Source: Streptomyces sp. NRRL S-87 (GTDB lineage Bacteria > Actinomycetota > Actinomycetes > Streptomycetales > Streptomycetaceae). Taken from it: DNA of 64,000 nt. The notes beneath the pieces are model-generated. The model was not told the DNA's origin. It did not search any database and was given only the letters and a program-made list of their open reading frames with translations. Positions 34,013 to 42,344 of this stretch are shown one piece after another. A program made the position numbers and the translations under genes. Position 1 is the stretch's first letter. Each line of letters starts with the position of its first letter. The stretch is from positions 59,445 through 123,444 of the forward strand of contig NZ_JOGB01000012.1 in NCBI RefSeq assembly GCF_000719335.1, in the 5' to 3' direction.

Positions 34013-34031
34013 GGACAATGGGGCATTGTCC
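34013..34031. promoter_or_regulatory. Inverted repeat upstream of CBS-BON gene
   Basis: GGACAATG-GGG-CATTGTCC is a perfect 8-bp-arm palindrome 28 bp upstream of the CBS start. It could be an operator or a 5'-leader hairpin. Confidence 0.5.
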
Positions 34032-34058
34032 GCAATTGCCGCAGGGGATGGACGCCGC

Positions 34059-34667
34059 ATGAGGCACCGCCGGGTCGACGACCTGATGACGCCGACCGCC
34101 GTCAGCGTGCAGCGGGGCACCTCCTTCAAGGAGATCGCCCGGCTGCTCGACGAGTACGGCATCACCGCCGTGCCCGTGGTCGAGGAGGGACGCCCGGTGG
34201 GCGTGGTCTCGGAGGCCGACCTGCTGCGTCGCCAGGCCGGTGGGACGGGCGCCGGAACGGCCGCCACCGCCGAGGGCCTGATGACCAGTCCGCCCGTGGT
34301 GGCCCGTCCCGAGTGGAGCGCCATCGAGGCGGCCCGGGTGATGGAGGAGGCGCGCGTCAAGCGGCTGCCGGTGGTGGACCGGGCGGGCTTCCTGATCGGC
34401 GTCATCAGCCGCAGCGACCTGCTGCGGGTCTTCCTGCGCCGGGACCGGGCCATCCAGGAGGAGATCCTGGAGGACGTGCTCACCCGCACCCTCGGCCTGT
34501 CCCCCTCGGCACTGACCGTCGAGGTGGGCGACGGTCGCGTGACGCTGAGCGGCACCGTGGAGCGCAGGAGCCTGGTGCCGATCACCGTGCGGCTGTGCGA
34601 GAGCGTGGACGGCGTGATCGAGGTCGTGGACCGCCTGACGTACGAGCACGACGACACCGCGTCATGA
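34059..34667 (+). CDS. CBS-pair and BON domain protein
   Basis: A 202-residue cytoplasmic protein. Two CBS motifs are present: DLMTPTAVSVQRGTSFKEIARLLDEYGITAVPVV (about 8-60) and GLMTSPPVVARPEWSAIEAARVMEEARVKRLPVVD (about 75-125). A C-terminal BON domain occupies about 140-200 (VEVGDGRVTLSGTVERRSLVPITVRLCESVDGVIEV). CBS pairs bind adenine nucleotides and BON domains bind phospholipid surfaces. The same combination occurs in actinobacterial hypoxia or dormancy regulons. ATG 34059 with AGGGGA is preferred over GTG 34008. A hairpin follows the stop. Confidence 0.9.
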   Translation: MRHRRVDDLMTPTAVSVQRGTSFKEIARLLDEYGITAVPVVEEGRPVGVVSEADLLRRQAGGTGAGTAATAEGLMTSPPVVARPEWSAIEAARVMEEARVKRLPVVDRAGFLIGVISRSDLLRVFLRRDRAIQEEILEDVLTRTLGLSPSALTVEVGDGRVTLSGTVERRSLVPITVRLCESVDGVIEVVDRLTYEHDDTAS

Positions 34668-34671
34668 GAGG

Positions 34672-34687
34672 GCGGGCAGCTGCCCGC
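34672..34687. terminator. Palindromic hairpin after CBS-BON
   Basis: GCGGGCAGCTGCCCGC is a perfect palindrome four bases after the stop. The following 135 bp before the convergent ligase end show no gene. Confidence 0.6.
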
Positions 34688-34822
34688 TCAGCCAGGGGAT
34701 GACGGTCGGGCACATGGCCGTCCACGTCCGGAGGTTGTGGCCGCACCACGCGGAACGGCGTACTGGCGACTCCCCTGGGTCACGTGTACCAGGAATTGGT
34801 GCGGTACGTACCCTCCGGCGCG

Positions 34823-36466
34823 TCATGGCGCGGCGGCCGGGGGTTCGGGCGGCGGCCCGTCCGGCCCCGGTGGTGACGGGGCGGGAGGCGGCGGGGCAGG
34901 CGGCGGCGCGGCGGGAGGCGGCGCGGCGGGAGCCGGCGCGGAGGACGTGGCGAGCACCGCCTCGATCGTGTCCGCGTCCTCGGCGCGCTTGTCGGGCCGG
35001 TGCCGTACGACGCGTGCGAAGCGGAGCGCGACGCCCGCCGGGTAGCGCGAGGAGCGCTGGAGCCCGTCGAAGGCGACCTCCACGACGAGCTCCGGCCGGA
35101 CCGGGACCACGTATCCGCCGTCGTCCTCGGCGAGCTCGCGCAGCCGCTGCGTCTGCCAGCGCAGCATGTCGTCGGTGAGCCCCTTGAAGGTCTTGCCGAG
35201 CATGACGAACCCGCCGTCGGCGGCCCGGGCACCGAGGTGGAGGTTGGAGAGCAGGCCGGTGCGCCGCCCGTGGCCCCATTCGGCGGCGAGGACCACGAGG
35301 TCCAGGGTGTGCACGGGCTTGACCTTCAGCCACGAACGGCCGCGCCGCCCGGCCGTGTAGGGCGCGTCCAGGGCCTTGACCACCACGCCCTCGTGCCCGC
35401 GCCGCAGGGCCTCGGCCCAGAACTCGTCGGCGGCCGCGGCCTGGGCGACCGGGTCCGCCACGACCAGTCGCCGGATGCGGGCGGACTCGGGCACCAGCGC
35501 GTCGAGCCGGAGCTGCCGGTCGCGCACCGGGAGGTCCAGCAGCTCCTCGCCGTCGGCGGCCAGGACGTCGAAGAAGGCCGGGGAGAGCGGGAGGGCGGCG
35601 TGTGCCCCGGCGACGTCGAGCCGCGAGCCGACCCGGCTCGCCACCTCCTGGAACGGCACCGGCCGCCCGGCGGGGTCCAGCGCGATCACCTCGCCGTCGA
35701 GGATGAACCGGTCCCCCGGCAGGGTGCCGGCCAGGGCCACCACCTCGGGCAGCCGCGCGGTGATGTCGTCGAGGGAGCGGGTGTAGACCCGTACCTCAGG
35801 GCCGTCGCGGTGCACCTGGACGCGGATGCCGTCGAGCTTCTCCTCGACGCTGCACGGACCGAGCGTCGCGAGCGCCTCGGCCACCGACTTCGCGGTGTGG
35901 GCGAGCATCGGCTGGACCGGCCGGCCCACGCGCAGGGTGAAGCGGTCCAGTTCGGGCGCGCCCCCGGCCAGCACCGCCCGTGCGACGCGGGGCAGCGAGC
36001 CGTCGAGCATCACCGCGCGGCGCAGCCGCTCGGCCGGCACCCCGGCCGCCGCGGCCACTCCCTCCAGCGCCACCGCGTCCAGCGCGCCCTGCCGCACCTC
36101 GCCCGAGAGCAACCGCAGGAGGAAGGACTGCTCGTCGGCGGTGGCGGCGCCGAGGAGCGCGTCGAGGATCCGCCGCCGCTCGGCCCGGGCACCGGCTCCC
36201 GAGACCGCGGCGAGTGCGGTCACGGCCTCGTCGACGGCCTGTACGGTCAGGGTGGGCCCGGCCGCCGGGGCGACCGGACGGGACAGGGTGGTCCAGCCGA
36301 CGCCGGGGCGGCCCTGCGGCAGCCGGCCGGAGAGGTAGGCGATCACCAGGTCGACGTCGGGGGCCGGTGTGGCGGCGAACAGCTCCGCCATCAGGGCCGT
36401 CTTGCGGGACCGCGCGGAGGTCCCGGCGACCTCGCGCGACACCCGCGCCACGTCCGCCAGCAGCAT
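34823..36466 (-). CDS. ATP-dependent DNA ligase, LigB-like
   Basis: A 547-residue ligase. The order is an N-terminal DNA-binding domain (about 1-190), adenylation domain with motif I VEEKLDGIRVQVHR and adenylated Lys210, then FILDGEVIAL (motif IIIa), GHEGVVVKALDAPY (motif IV) and WLKVKPVHTLDLVVLAAEWG (motif V). An OB-fold domain (about 405-500) closes the core. It seals nicks with ATP, supplementing the NAD-dependent replicative ligase. A Pro/Ala tail (about 510-547, encoded by GC-rich repeats) is unusual. ATG 36466 has GGAGG upstream. It is divergent to an AlkB gene, with a LexA-like box between them, which suggests DNA-damage control. Confidence 0.95.
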   Translation of the reverse strand: MLLADVARVSREVAGTSARSRKTALMAELFAATPAPDVDLVIAYLSGRLPQGRPGVGWTTLSRPVAPAAGPTLTVQAVDEAVTALAAVSGAGARAERRRILDALLGAATADEQSFLLRLLSGEVRQGALDAVALEGVAAAAGVPAERLRRAVMLDGSLPRVARAVLAGGAPELDRFTLRVGRPVQPMLAHTAKSVAEALATLGPCSVEEKLDGIRVQVHRDGPEVRVYTRSLDDITARLPEVVALAGTLPGDRFILDGEVIALDPAGRPVPFQEVASRVGSRLDVAGAHAALPLSPAFFDVLAADGEELLDLPVRDRQLRLDALVPESARIRRLVVADPVAQAAAADEFWAEALRRGHEGVVVKALDAPYTAGRRGRSWLKVKPVHTLDLVVLAAEWGHGRRTGLLSNLHLGARAADGGFVMLGKTFKGLTDDMLRWQTQRLRELAEDDGGYVVPVRPELVVEVAFDGLQRSSRYPAGVALRFARVVRHRPDKRAEDADTIEAVLATSSAPAPAAPPPAAPPPAPPPPAPSPPGPDGPPPEPPAAAP

Positions 36467-36521
36467 GCCGTCATCCTCCCGCGTCCGCCGGAGCCCCGCA
36501 CCAGGGCACCCCTCCAGCTAA

Positions 36522-36537
36522 TCGTGCATACGTTCGA
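36522..36537. promoter_or_regulatory. LexA-like SOS box between ligase and AlkB
   Basis: TCGTGC-ATAC-GTTCGA matches the actinobacterial SOS box TCGAAC-N4-GTTCGA with one perfect and one four-of-six half-site. It overlaps the expected -35 area of the alkB promoter, whose -10 (TACGCT, 36548-36553) is only seven bases from the alkB ATG. Confidence 0.55.
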
Positions 36538-36559
36538 GTCCCGGGGGTACGCTGGGGGC

Positions 36560-37189
36560 ATGCACGCGCACCTCCAGGCCTCCCTGTTCGACCAGACCGA
36601 CGAGATCCGGCTCGGCCCCCTCACCGGACTGGAGCGCACCGAGCTGGGCTCCGGCGCCTGGGTCGACCACCTGCCCGGGTGGCTGCACGGGGCCGACGCG
36701 CTGTTCGAACGGCTGGCCGCCGACGTGCCCTGGCGGGCCGAGCGACGCCAGATGTACGAGCGGGAGGTCGACGTACCGCGCCTGCTGGCCTCCTACGGCG
36801 AGGGCGAACCGCTCCCCCACCCCGTCCTCGCCGAGGCCCGCGACGCACTCGGCCGCCACTACGCCGGCGAGCTCGGCGAGCCGTTCGCGACGGCCGGGCT
36901 GTGCCTGTACCGCGACGGGCGCGACTCCGTCGCCTGGCACGGGGACCGCACCGGGCGCTCCTCCAGCGAGGACACCATGGTCGCGATCCTCTCCGTCGGC
37001 GACCCGCGCGACCTCGCCCTGCGCCCGCGCGGCGGCGGCCCGGTGGCCCTGCGGCTGCCGCTCGGACACGGCGACCTGGTCGTGATGGGCGGCTCCTGCC
37101 AGCGCACCTGGGACCACGCGGTCCCCAAGTCCGCCCGCGCGGTGGGCCCCCGCATCAGCATCCAGTTCCGCACCCGCGGGGTGCAGTAG
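36560..37189 (+). CDS. alkB: AlkB-like 2-oxoglutarate/Fe(II) DNA repair dioxygenase
   Basis: A 209-residue dioxygenase. Iron ligands are His127 and Asp129 (AWHGD) and His186 (TWDHAVPK). The 2-oxoglutarate-binding arginines lie in GPRISIQFR (Arg198 and Arg204). RYRDGRDSVAWHGD-type spacing (LYRDGRDSVAWHGD) is diagnostic of AlkB. It removes methyl groups such as 1-methyladenine and 3-methylcytosine oxidatively. No ribosome site is seen; a TACGCT -10 seven bases upstream suggests a leaderless mRNA. Divergence from a DNA ligase and a shared SOS-like box fit a repair role. Confidence 0.93.
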   Translation: MHAHLQASLFDQTDEIRLGPLTGLERTELGSGAWVDHLPGWLHGADALFERLAADVPWRAERRQMYEREVDVPRLLASYGEGEPLPHPVLAEARDALGRHYAGELGEPFATAGLCLYRDGRDSVAWHGDRTGRSSSEDTMVAILSVGDPRDLALRPRGGGPVALRLPLGHGDLVVMGGSCQRTWDHAVPKSARAVGPRISIQFRTRGVQ

Positions 37190-37304
37190 CGGGAGCGGCG
37201 CGCGCCCGGTGCCACGACCCCGCGCGCACCCGTCCTCCGAGCCGACCGGACGGTACGCGGGGGCGGTGACCGGGTGTCCGAGGTTGCTCCTAACATGTCC
37301 TGCC

Positions 37305-39197
37305 ATGGACACGAGTGAGGCCGGCAGACAGCTGGTCGAGGGCCGCTTCGAACTGCTGGGACGACTGGGCAGCGGCGGCATGGGCACGGTGTGGCGTGCC
37401 CGGGACATCTCCCTGGACCGCGAGGTCGCCCTCAAGGAGGTGCAGCCGCCCGACCCCAGCGTCACGGAGGGGAATCCGGCGCTCGCCGCGACGCTGCGCG
37501 AGCGGGCCGTGCGCGAGGCCCGGGCGATGGCCCGGCTGGCGCACCCGCACGTGGTGGCGATCCACCAGATCCTCGAGCCGGCCGACGGCTCCAGCCCCTG
37601 GATCGTCATGGAGCTCGTCCAGGGCGGATCCCTGAACGACCGCCTCCAGCACGGCCCGCTGCCCGTCTCCGAGGTCGCACGGATCGGCCTCGACGTGCTG
37701 TCGGCGCTGCGCGCCGCCCACTCGGCCGGCGTCAACCACCGGGACGTGAAGCCCGCCAACGTGCTGCTGCGCCCCAACGGCAGCGCCGTGCTGACGGACT
37801 TCGGCATCGCCGCCCTGCGCGGCTCGACCAGCCTCACCGCGACCGGCGACCTCATCGGCTCCCCCGAGTACATCGCCCCCGAGCGGATCCGCGGCGAGGA
37901 GGGCCACCCGGCCTCCGACCTGTGGTCCCTGGGCATGCTGATGTACGTGGCGGCCGAGGGCGCGCACCCCCTGCGCCGCACCACCACCATGGCGACCATG
38001 GTCGCCGTCCTGGAGGACCCGATCCCGTCCCCGACCCGGTCCGGCGCGCTGGCGTCCGTACTGGCCCAGCTGCTGGTGCGGGAACCCGACATGCGACCCG
38101 ACGCGGAGCGGCTCGAGCTGCTCCTGCGCGCCGTGGCCGCCAACCCGGGCGGCTCCGGCGCGGACGTCGCGGCCGCCGTGCCGCCCGCCCCCGCGGCGGG
38201 CTTCGGCGCCGCCGGCCCGGTCGGGACCGCCCCCGGCCCGCTGTCCGGCCCGGTGCCGGGCACCCCCGTACCGGGTACGCCCGTTCCCGGGGTGCCCGGA
38301 CACGGCACTCCCGTACCGGGGGCCGCCTCGAACCCGTACGCCTCGTCGCCGTACGGTGCGGGCCAGTTCGGACCGGCCGCGGCCTCCCCGTACGCGCCGC
38401 AGCCGCACGCTCCCGCCTACGGGGGTCCGTCGGGCCCCACCGGCCCCCTGGGCGGCGGGACGCTCGGTCCGCTGGGCACGACGGCGGCCGTGCAGCAGCC
38501 GGGCGTCGCCAAGCCGCCGGGCCGCGGCAGCAGGGCGATCGGCGCCGCCGTCGCCGTCGGGATGATGGTCGGCCTGGTCACGCTGGCGACCCAGCTCCCG
38601 ATCTTCGGCACCGACGACGAGCACGGCGGCGGCACCGGGGGCGGCACCAACCCGTCCGCCGCCTCCAGCCGGACTCCCGGCAGCGGCCGGACCGGCTCGG
38701 GCGGCGACGACAGCGGCAGCGGCAGCGACGACGGCAGCGGCAGCACCGCCGCCAAGGGGAACCTGCTCACCCCCGCGAACATCCGCAAGACCGTCGCGGC
38801 CTTCGCCGCGGTGGCCAGCAAGGACGTCGTCGAGGTGACGTTCTACGAGGAGTACGCGATGGCGGAGATCTCCCCGAAGGGCCGTACGGACGCCTACGAC
38901 AACTACCGGTACGACTCGGGCGCGGACGTCGCCACCCGCATGGGACCGGGCAGCACCCTCGACTCCGACAGCAAGACCATCGACCTGGACAAGGTGAACT
39001 GGGACGCCCTGCCGGGCCTCTTCAAGCGCGCCGAGAAGGAACTCAACGTCAAGAACCCGACGATGCGGTACGTCATCGTGGACCGCGGCCTGATCGACCA
39101 CGTGGCGTCGATGCGCATCTACCTGACGGACGACTACGGCGCCGGGTACATGGAGGCCGATCTGACCGGCAAGGTCACCCGGGTCATGCCGCGCTGA
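37305..39197 (+). CDS. Transmembrane Ser/Thr protein kinase (PknB-type)
   Basis: A 630-residue Hanks-type kinase. Gly-rich loop LGSGGMGTVW (21-30), ATP-anchoring Lys44 (VALKEV), catalytic loop NHRDVKPANVLL with Asp147, DFG Asp165 and activation segment ending SPEYIAPER (187-194) are all intact. A long Pro/Gly/Tyr-rich juxtamembrane (about 290-405) leads to one membrane helix (411-434) and an acidic Gly/Ser linker. An extracytoplasmic domain of about 160 residues lacks PASTA repeats. ATG 37305 has no ribosome site; TAACAT eight bases upstream suggests a leaderless mRNA. The ligand is unknown. Confidence 0.94.
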   Translation: MDTSEAGRQLVEGRFELLGRLGSGGMGTVWRARDISLDREVALKEVQPPDPSVTEGNPALAATLRERAVREARAMARLAHPHVVAIHQILEPADGSSPWIVMELVQGGSLNDRLQHGPLPVSEVARIGLDVLSALRAAHSAGVNHRDVKPANVLLRPNGSAVLTDFGIAALRGSTSLTATGDLIGSPEYIAPERIRGEEGHPASDLWSLGMLMYVAAEGAHPLRRTTTMATMVAVLEDPIPSPTRSGALASVLAQLLVREPDMRPDAERLELLLRAVAANPGGSGADVAAAVPPAPAAGFGAAGPVGTAPGPLSGPVPGTPVPGTPVPGVPGHGTPVPGAASNPYASSPYGAGQFGPAAASPYAPQPHAPAYGGPSGPTGPLGGGTLGPLGTTAAVQQPGVAKPPGRGSRAIGAAVAVGMMVGLVTLATQLPIFGTDDEHGGGTGGGTNPSAASSRTPGSGRTGSGGDDSGSGSDDGSGSTAAKGNLLTPANIRKTVAAFAAVASKDVVEVTFYEEYAMAEISPKGRTDAYDNYRYDSGADVATRMGPGSTLDSDSKTIDLDKVNWDALPGLFKRAEKELNVKNPTMRYVIVDRGLIDHVASMRIYLTDDYGAGYMEADLTGKVTRVMPR

Positions 39198-39253
39198 CCC
39201 CCTGCGCGGCACCCGGGGCGCCTCGCGCCGCCCCTCCACGGCACCTTCCGGTC

Positions 39254-39274
39254 CCGGCCCCCGGCCGGGGCCGG
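39254..39274. terminator. Hairpin between convergent kinase and GlxA-type genes
   Basis: CCGGCCCC and GGGGCCGG close a 5-nt loop, with flanking GC-rich sequence. Confidence 0.6.
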
Positions 39275-39302
39275 AGCCGTTCCCGGCCGCGGGTCGCCGC
39301 GG

Positions 39303-40265
39303 CTACCCGGGGGCCGCGCGGCCGCGGAAGGCGCTCCGGTAGTCCCGCGGCGCCACGCCCACCCGCCGCGTGAACGCCGGCCGCAGCGACACCGCCGAGG
39401 CGAACCCGGTCCGCACGGCGATCTCGTCCACCGGCAGGTCGGTCTCCTCCAGCAGGTGCTGCGCCGCCAGCACCCGCTGCTCCAGCAGCCAGCGCAGCGG
39501 CGTGGTGCCCGTGGCCCCGACGAACCGGCGGGCGAAGGAGCGTTCCGACATCAACGCCGCCCGCGCCATCCCGGCCACCGTCCAGGGCGCGTCCAGCGCG
39601 GCCAGCACCTCGGTCCGGGCCCGGGCCAGCGGGTCGTCCGCCGGGCCCTCCTCGGGCACCGGGGAGGGGATGAACTGCGCCTGGCCGCCCGGCCGGAAGG
39701 GCGCGGTGACCATCGCACGGGCGATCTCGGCGGCAGCCCGCTGCCCGTGGCCGGTGCGCACCAGGTGCAGGCATAGGTCGATGCCGGCGGCCACGCCCGC
39801 GGAGCTCCAGACCTCCCCGTCCCCGGTGAAGAGCACCTCGGGCCGCACCCTGACGCCCGGGTGGGCGCGGGCCAACTGCCCGGCGATCGCCCAGTGGGTG
39901 GTCGCCTCCCGGCCCTCCAGCAGCCCCGCCTCGGCCAGGACGAAGGCCCCGGCGCAGAGCGAGGCGATCGGGGTCCCGCGGCCGTGCGCGGCACGCAGCG
40001 CCGCCAGGACCTCCGGCGGGCGGGCGGCCAGGGGCTCCGCCATGCCGGGTACGAGGACCAGGTCGCAGTCCGCCAGGGCGTCGAGGCCCGCGTCGGGCAC
40101 GCACTCCAGACCACCGCCGAGCCGGACCCGGGCACCGTCCGGGCCGCAGACCGTCAGCCGGAACGCGGAACGACCGCGCCAGACCTCGCCGACGACGGCG
40201 TAGTCGAAGGCCCGGACCCCGTCGAAGACCAGGCAGCCCACGGTGCGGAAGGCTCGGATGCTCAT
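39303..40265 (-). CDS. GlxA-type AraC regulator with DJ-1/PfpI domain
   Basis: A 320-residue regulator. The N-terminal DJ-1/PfpI-like domain (about 5-180) has the nucleophile-elbow region SLCAGAFVLAEAGLLEGREATTHW. The C-terminal AraC HTH pair (about 215-315) is seen in TVAGMARAALMSERSFARRFVGATGTTPLRWLLEQRVLAAQHLLE and VGVAPRDYRSAF. It is divergent to an isochorismatase-like hydrolase with 71 bp between starts and probably activates it; this regulator-hydrolase pair is common in actinobacteria. ATG 40265 has only a weak ribosome site. Confidence 0.9.
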   Translation of the reverse strand: MSIRAFRTVGCLVFDGVRAFDYAVVGEVWRGRSAFRLTVCGPDGARVRLGGGLECVPDAGLDALADCDLVLVPGMAEPLAARPPEVLAALRAAHGRGTPIASLCAGAFVLAEAGLLEGREATTHWAIAGQLARAHPGVRVRPEVLFTGDGEVWSSAGVAAGIDLCLHLVRTGHGQRAAAEIARAMVTAPFRPGGQAQFIPSPVPEEGPADDPLARARTEVLAALDAPWTVAGMARAALMSERSFARRFVGATGTTPLRWLLEQRVLAAQHLLEETDLPVDEIAVRTGFASAVSLRPAFTRRVGVAPRDYRSAFRGRAAPG

Positions 40266-40336
40266 GGCAGGAATGTATCGATCGGCGGCGGTCGCAACGA
40301 TCACGGCCCCGGGCCCGCCCGCCGCAGGATGGAGCC

Positions 40337-40930
40337 ATGACGAACACCGACGCATTCGACGCCCCGCTCACCCTCGACCCCGACGCCGTCCTGATCCTCG
40401 TCGACGTCCAGAAGGGCTTCGAGGACCACGCCTTCTGGGGGCCGCGGGACAACCCCGACGCCGAGCGGAACATCCTCGCGCTGGCGGAGGCCTGGCAGGC
40501 CACGGGACGGCCGCTGGTGACCGTCCAGCACGGTTCGGCGCGCGGCCCGCTCGAGCCGGGCACGCCGGGCTACGACCTCAAGCCGGGCGTCGCCGAGCTG
40601 GTGCCGGACCTGCACGTCACCAAGACCGTCAACAGCGCCTTCTACGGGACCCCCGACCTGCACGCCTGGCTCCGGGAGCGGAACGCACGGCAGGTGGTGA
40701 TCGCGGGGATCATGACGAACGTCTGCAACGAGACCACGGCCCGGATGGCCGGGAACCTCGGTTACGACGCGGTCTTCCCCATCGACGCGATGCACACCTT
40801 CGACATGGCGGGACCGGACGGAGTGGTGATCCCGGCCGCCGAACTGTCCCGTGCGACGGCCGCCGTGCTGCACACGATGCGGTTCGCGAAGGTGGTCACC
40901 ACGGAGGCGGTGGTGGCCGCCGCGAAGTAG
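40337..40930 (+). CDS. Isochorismatase-like cysteine hydrolase
   Basis: A 197-residue hydrolase with the complete Asp-Lys-Cys triad: Asp23 (LILVDVQKGF), Lys96 (VTKTVNSAFYGT) and Cys130 (GIMTNVCNETTARMA). Family members hydrolyse C-N bonds in nicotinamide, ureidoacrylate, N-carbamoylsarcosine or similar amides, or isochorismate vinyl ethers. The cysteine form points to amide rather than isochorismate chemistry. AGGA and GGAG precede the ATG. A strong hairpin follows. Regulation by the divergent GlxA-type protein is likely. Confidence 0.9.
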   Translation: MTNTDAFDAPLTLDPDAVLILVDVQKGFEDHAFWGPRDNPDAERNILALAEAWQATGRPLVTVQHGSARGPLEPGTPGYDLKPGVAELVPDLHVTKTVNSAFYGTPDLHAWLRERNARQVVIAGIMTNVCNETTARMAGNLGYDAVFPIDAMHTFDMAGPDGVVIPAAELSRATAAVLHTMRFAKVVTTEAVVAAAK

Positions 40931-40942
40931 CCCCGGCGGGGG

Positions 40943-40977
40943 CCTCACGGGAGGCCGCACAGGAGCCTCCCGTGAGG
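40943..40977 (+). terminator. Hairpin after the isochorismatase-like gene
   Basis: CCTCACGGGAGGC and GCCTCCCGTGAGG form a 13-bp perfect stem with a 9-nt loop. Confidence 0.75.
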
Positions 40978-41188
40978 GCCTCGCAACGGGCCTCGAACGG
41001 CCGACCGGAAGGCCGTGCAAGGGGCCCGCCGGAACGGCCTCCCGGCACGCCGGGAGACCCCCGGAAACCCTTCGGATTGCTAACCTTCGGCGGCCGCGTT
41101 TGCGCTGGTCGGGGGCCCAACGCGGGCCCTTTCCGGCCCCGCGCGGGAGGTCCGGGAAAGACGTGTTCGGCCACATGCTCCCACCACC

Positions 41189-41217
41189 TTCACTACGGCC
41201 CGACTAGGCCTTATGGT
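41189..41217 (+). promoter_or_regulatory. Candidate promoter upstream of GNAT gene
   Basis: TTCACT-N17-TATGGT gives a -35/-10 pair that would start RNA close to 41224. The preceding gap 40978-41188 shows only GC-rich repeats and no gene. Confidence 0.45.
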
Positions 41218-41223
41218 GAGCGC

Positions 41224-41301
41224 GTGCCCGTGATCCGCGATGCGGCACCACGACACCCGGCAAACACGACCACCGGCAGGGAGAACCCCGCGTTCACCTG
41301 A
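41224..41301 (+). CDS. Possible 25-residue leader peptide
   Basis: GTG 41224 opens a 25-codon frame ending TGA 41301 (peptide begins MPVIRDAAPRHPAN). It coincides with the predicted transcription start, so it could be translated without a leader. A hairpin (CGCATCG / CGATGCG, 41372-41391) lies between it and the GNAT gene. There is no homology evidence; it may be chance. Confidence 0.3.
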   Translation: MPVIRDAAPRHPANTTTGRENPAFT

Positions 41302-41427
41302 CCGCCTGCCGGCCTTTGCATTGCCTTTCCCACCCCAGCCATGCCTCGGCAGCATGCTGTTCCACCGTCCCCGCATCGCGACCACGATGCGCGGGCACAC
41401 TCCGACCTCCGAAGGACCGAAGGGCCC

Positions 41428-42156
41428 GTGCCTGTACCCGTAGCCCTCGCCGGCCGCCTCGCGCGGCTGGAGCCCCTCGCCCCGCACCACGCCCCGGCTC
41501 TCGCCGAGGCCGGGTCCGAGGACCGTACGTCGTACGCCTTCACTCCCGTGCCCCACGGCCTGGAGGCGACCGAGCGGTACGTCGACCATGCCCTCGCCGA
41601 ACAGGCGGCGGGCCGGATGCTGCCCTTCGCGGTGCTCAGCGCTGCCGACGGGCGGGTGGTCGGTTCGACCAGATTCCTGGAGCTCGATTACTGGAAGGGC
41701 CCGCTGATCTGGCCTTCCGTGCCGGGCGTGCCGTACGGCGATCCGGCGACGGCGGTGCCGGACGCCGCCGAGATCGGCAATACCTGGCTGTCCCCGCGGG
41801 CGCAGGGGACCGGGATCAACGCCGAGATGAAGCTGCTGATGCTGCGGCACGCCTTCGAGACGTGGGGCGTGCGGCGGATCTCGCTGCGGGCGGACGCCCG
41901 CAACGCCCGCTCGCGGGCGGCCATCGAACGGCTGGGGGCGACCTGCGAAGGGGTCCGCCGGGCCCATTCGCGCGGCCTGGACGGCGAGGTGCGCAGCACG
42001 GCGTTCTACTCGATCCTCGACGAGGAGTGGCCGGCGGTGCGGGCCATCATCGAGCTGCGCCTGGCCGCCGCCGCCTCCCCGACCGCCCTGAACCGGGCGA
42101 TCGACCGCGAGCGCCTCGGCCAGGACGGCGGCAGCGGCCTGCTGATGCTGGCCTAG
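41428..42156 (+). CDS. GNAT acetyltransferase, RimJ/RimL-like
   Basis: A 242-residue acetyltransferase. VALAGRLARLEPLAPHHAPAL starts the RimL-type fold. FAVLSAADGRVVGSTRFLEL is strand 2-3, NTWLSPRAQGTGINAEMKLLMLRHAFETWGVRRISLRADARNARSRAAIERLGA is the acetyl-CoA site and the N-R-S signature. These enzymes acetylate protein N-termini, aminoglycosides or other small amines. GTG 41428 has GAAGGG upstream. The 200-nt leader with a possible 25-residue leader frame and a hairpin suggests regulated expression, an inference. Confidence 0.87.
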   Translation: MPVPVALAGRLARLEPLAPHHAPALAEAGSEDRTSYAFTPVPHGLEATERYVDHALAEQAAGRMLPFAVLSAADGRVVGSTRFLELDYWKGPLIWPSVPGVPYGDPATAVPDAAEIGNTWLSPRAQGTGINAEMKLLMLRHAFETWGVRRISLRADARNARSRAAIERLGATCEGVRRAHSRGLDGEVRSTAFYSILDEEWPAVRAIIELRLAAAASPTALNRAIDRERLGQDGGSGLLMLA

Positions 42157-42344
42157 TCCGCTCCGGCGGGACGCGTCCGAGGGCGGCAGCGGCACCCACC
42201 GCTGCCGCCCTCCGGCGTCCGCACGACCTGGCGTCGGCACGGCGGGCCGCCCGCACCGCCGCCACCCGCGCGGCCGGCCTCGCGGCGGTCGTGACGCGGT
42301 TCGCCGGCAGCGCCTGACCCTCCTGCCCCGCCCGCGGGCACCGG

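Noticed and set aside
41302..41427. Upstream ATG 41341 as start of the GNAT gene
   Set aside because: The added 29 residues are low-complexity, cover the leader hairpin and have no ribosome site; GTG 41428 starts the conserved fold and has GAAGGG.
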